NCBI GenBank assembly: GCA_005884305.1
Contig: VAYL01000140.1
Coordinates: forward strand, 1-7,247
Source of the DNA: Actinomycetota bacterium
GTDB taxonomy: Bacteria > Actinomycetota > Thermoleophilia > Solirubrobacterales > 70-9
Direction: 5' to 3'
Length of the DNA stretch: 7,247 nucleotides
This document shows, piece by piece, positions 6,215 through 7,247 of the stretch. The notes beneath the pieces are model-generated. The model saw nothing but the letters and a program-made list of their open reading frames with translations. It was not told the DNA's origin and ran no database searches. Position numbers and translations under genes: made by a program. The first letter of the stretch is position 1. The number at the start of each line of letters is the position of its first letter.

Positions 6215-6220
6215 CACACT
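6215..6220 (+). promoter_or_regulatory. Possible -10 box, leaderless phosphodiesterase start
   Basis: CACACT is followed by GAGACGA and then ATG at 6228. The distance is right for a transcript that begins at the start codon, and no ribosome binding site is seen. The hexamer is the same as the one before the aminotransferase start. Confidence 0.35.
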
Positions 6221-6227
6221 GAGACGA

Positions 6228-7247
6228 ATGTCCCAACCCCGAAAGCTCTGCCTGATCGTCGTCGACTCCTTGCGCACGGACATGCTCCTGCGCGCTGTGG
6301 CCGACGACCTCGCGCCCAACTTCGGCGGACTGCTGGAACGAGGCACGCTGATCGGCGACTGCGTTTCCGCATTTCCGTCGGTGACGCCCGTTGCCTGCTC
6401 GGAGATTGCCACCGGCGCCGGCGCTGATCGCCACCACATCAGCGGCATGAACTGGTACCACCGCGCCGAGCGGCGCTACGTGGAATACGGGTCCTCGTGG
6501 GAGGCGACCCGGGCCTTCGGCCTGTTCCGCACGCTCTACGACACCGTCTACAACATGAACATGGCCCACCTGTCGCACGAGGTGGAGACCATCTTCGAGC
6601 GGCTCGGGGACGCCGGCGTTCGCACGGCCTGCACGCCGTTTCTCATCTACCGGGGGCGTCGGCGGCACGAGTTGAGCCTCGAGGGCTTGATGCGGCGGGT
6701 GGCCGTCGCGGCCGACTTCCGCCACGCGGTCTGGGGACCGGACGAGCTCTTCTACGGTGACCTCTACGCCTCGCGGCGCGTTCCATGCAAGCCGACCCTG
6801 CGACCGGGCACGCGCGACGCGTATTCGGGGTGCGTCTCGCGGGAGCTGATCGCCGACGACGGGTACGACTTTCTCCTCTTCTCGCTGCCCGACAACGACC
6901 ATCACACCCACACCTACGGCGTCGACGCGATGCGCGACTCCATCTCCCACGCCGACCACAGCTTCGGCGAGCTCGTCGATGCCGCCGGGGGCATCGACGA
7001 ATTCTGCGACTCCCACGCCGTGATCCTCATGGCCGACCACGCGCAGACCGACGTCCAGCACGAGGTGCCGATCGCCGCGGCCCTGGAGGTCGAGTGGCAC
7101 GTGCTCGGGCCGAACAGCGAGCGGCCCGAGCTCGCCCAGCTGGCAGTCAGCCCAACGGCGCGTGCGGCCGGGGTCTACGTCCTGGCGCAGGGCCGGCGCC
7201 GTCGGCAGATGCTCGAGGCTGTCCTCGCCCAGCTCCGGGACCTGGAG
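6228..7247 (+). CDS. Alkaline phosphatase superfamily phosphodiesterase (3' end cut by the window)
   Basis: An uninterrupted frame of 340 codons runs from ATG 6228 to the right edge. The fold's motifs appear in order: LIVVDSLRTDM with metal ligand Asp13; FPSVTPVACSEIATGA with the probable nucleophile Thr53; GMNW at 73-76; SLPDNDHHTHTYG with Asp222 and His226 as probable ligands of the second metal; and MADHAQTD with Asp270-His271. This matches the type I phosphodiesterase/nucleotide pyrophosphatase branch, in which two metal ions, usually zinc, activate a Thr nucleophile. The last His ligand would lie beyond the window. No signal peptide or membrane segment is present, so it is probably cytoplasmic, unlike many secreted relatives. 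The substrate could be a phosphodiester or a phosphonate; the sequence does not decide. Confidence 0.88.
   Translation, partial: MSQPRKLCLIVVDSLRTDMLLRAVADDLAPNFGGLLERGTLIGDCVSAFPSVTPVACSEIATGAGADRHHISGMNWYHRAERRYVEYGSSWEATRAFGLFRTLYDTVYNMNMAHLSHEVETIFERLGDAGVRTACTPFLIYRGRRRHELSLEGLMRRVAVAADFRHAVWGPDELFYGDLYASRRVPCKPTLRPGTRDAYSGCVSRELIADDGYDFLLFSLPDNDHHTHTYGVDAMRDSISHADHSFGELVDAAGGIDEFCDSHAVILMADHAQTDVQHEVPIAAALEVEWHVLGPNSERPELAQLAVSPTARAAGVYVLAQGRRRRQMLEAVLAQLRDLE

Noticed and set aside
5973..7100. Minus-strand open frame of 375 codons
   Set aside because: It is antisense to both the membrane protein and the phosphodiesterase, whose catalytic motifs lie on the plus strand.

Overview
This is a GC-rich chromosomal window. 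The codon use is strongly biased to G or C at third positions, GTG starts occur, and several genes have no Shine-Dalgarno but a -10-like hexamer 6 to 10 bases before the start codon. Together with the protein types this points to an actinobacterium, most likely class Thermoleophilia (Solirubrobacterales or Gaiellales). The placement is an inference from style and family resemblance; no marker gene is present.

Layout from left to right: (1) the 5' part of a cupin gene on the minus strand, cut by the left edge, and a divergent TetR-family regulator on the plus strand. They share an 88-base region with a strong promoter for the cupin and two copies of a 9-base motif, each within an imperfect dyad. 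(2) A minus-strand pair read towards the TetR gene: an Aro8/LysN-type PLP aminotransferase and, 7 bases downstream, a D-alanine--D-alanine ligase with all the key catalytic residues. The aminotransferase frame is broken near residue 77 by an exact 5-bp tandem duplication. (3) Divergent from the aminotransferase, a large secreted alpha/beta hydrolase with an N-terminal beta-rich module. Its frame is broken exactly at the GxSxG nucleophile elbow, where about 20 bases appear to be missing. (4) A small four-helix membrane protein that looks like a short DUF4126 member. (5) The first 340 codons of an alkaline-phosphatase-superfamily phosphodiesterase, cut by the right edge.

The cupin and TetR genes look like a locally regulated pair, and the aminotransferase and ligase like a two-gene operon that could supply and join D-amino acids. 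The last three genes run in one direction with short gaps, but each has its own possible start signal and no shared pathway is evident. The two clean frame-breaking lesions, in adjacent divergent genes whose remaining sequence is well preserved, are the most notable feature: either very recent gene decay or consensus errors in the assembly. I found no CRISPR array, RNA gene, transposon or phage gene, and no gene-free stretch longer than 300 bases.
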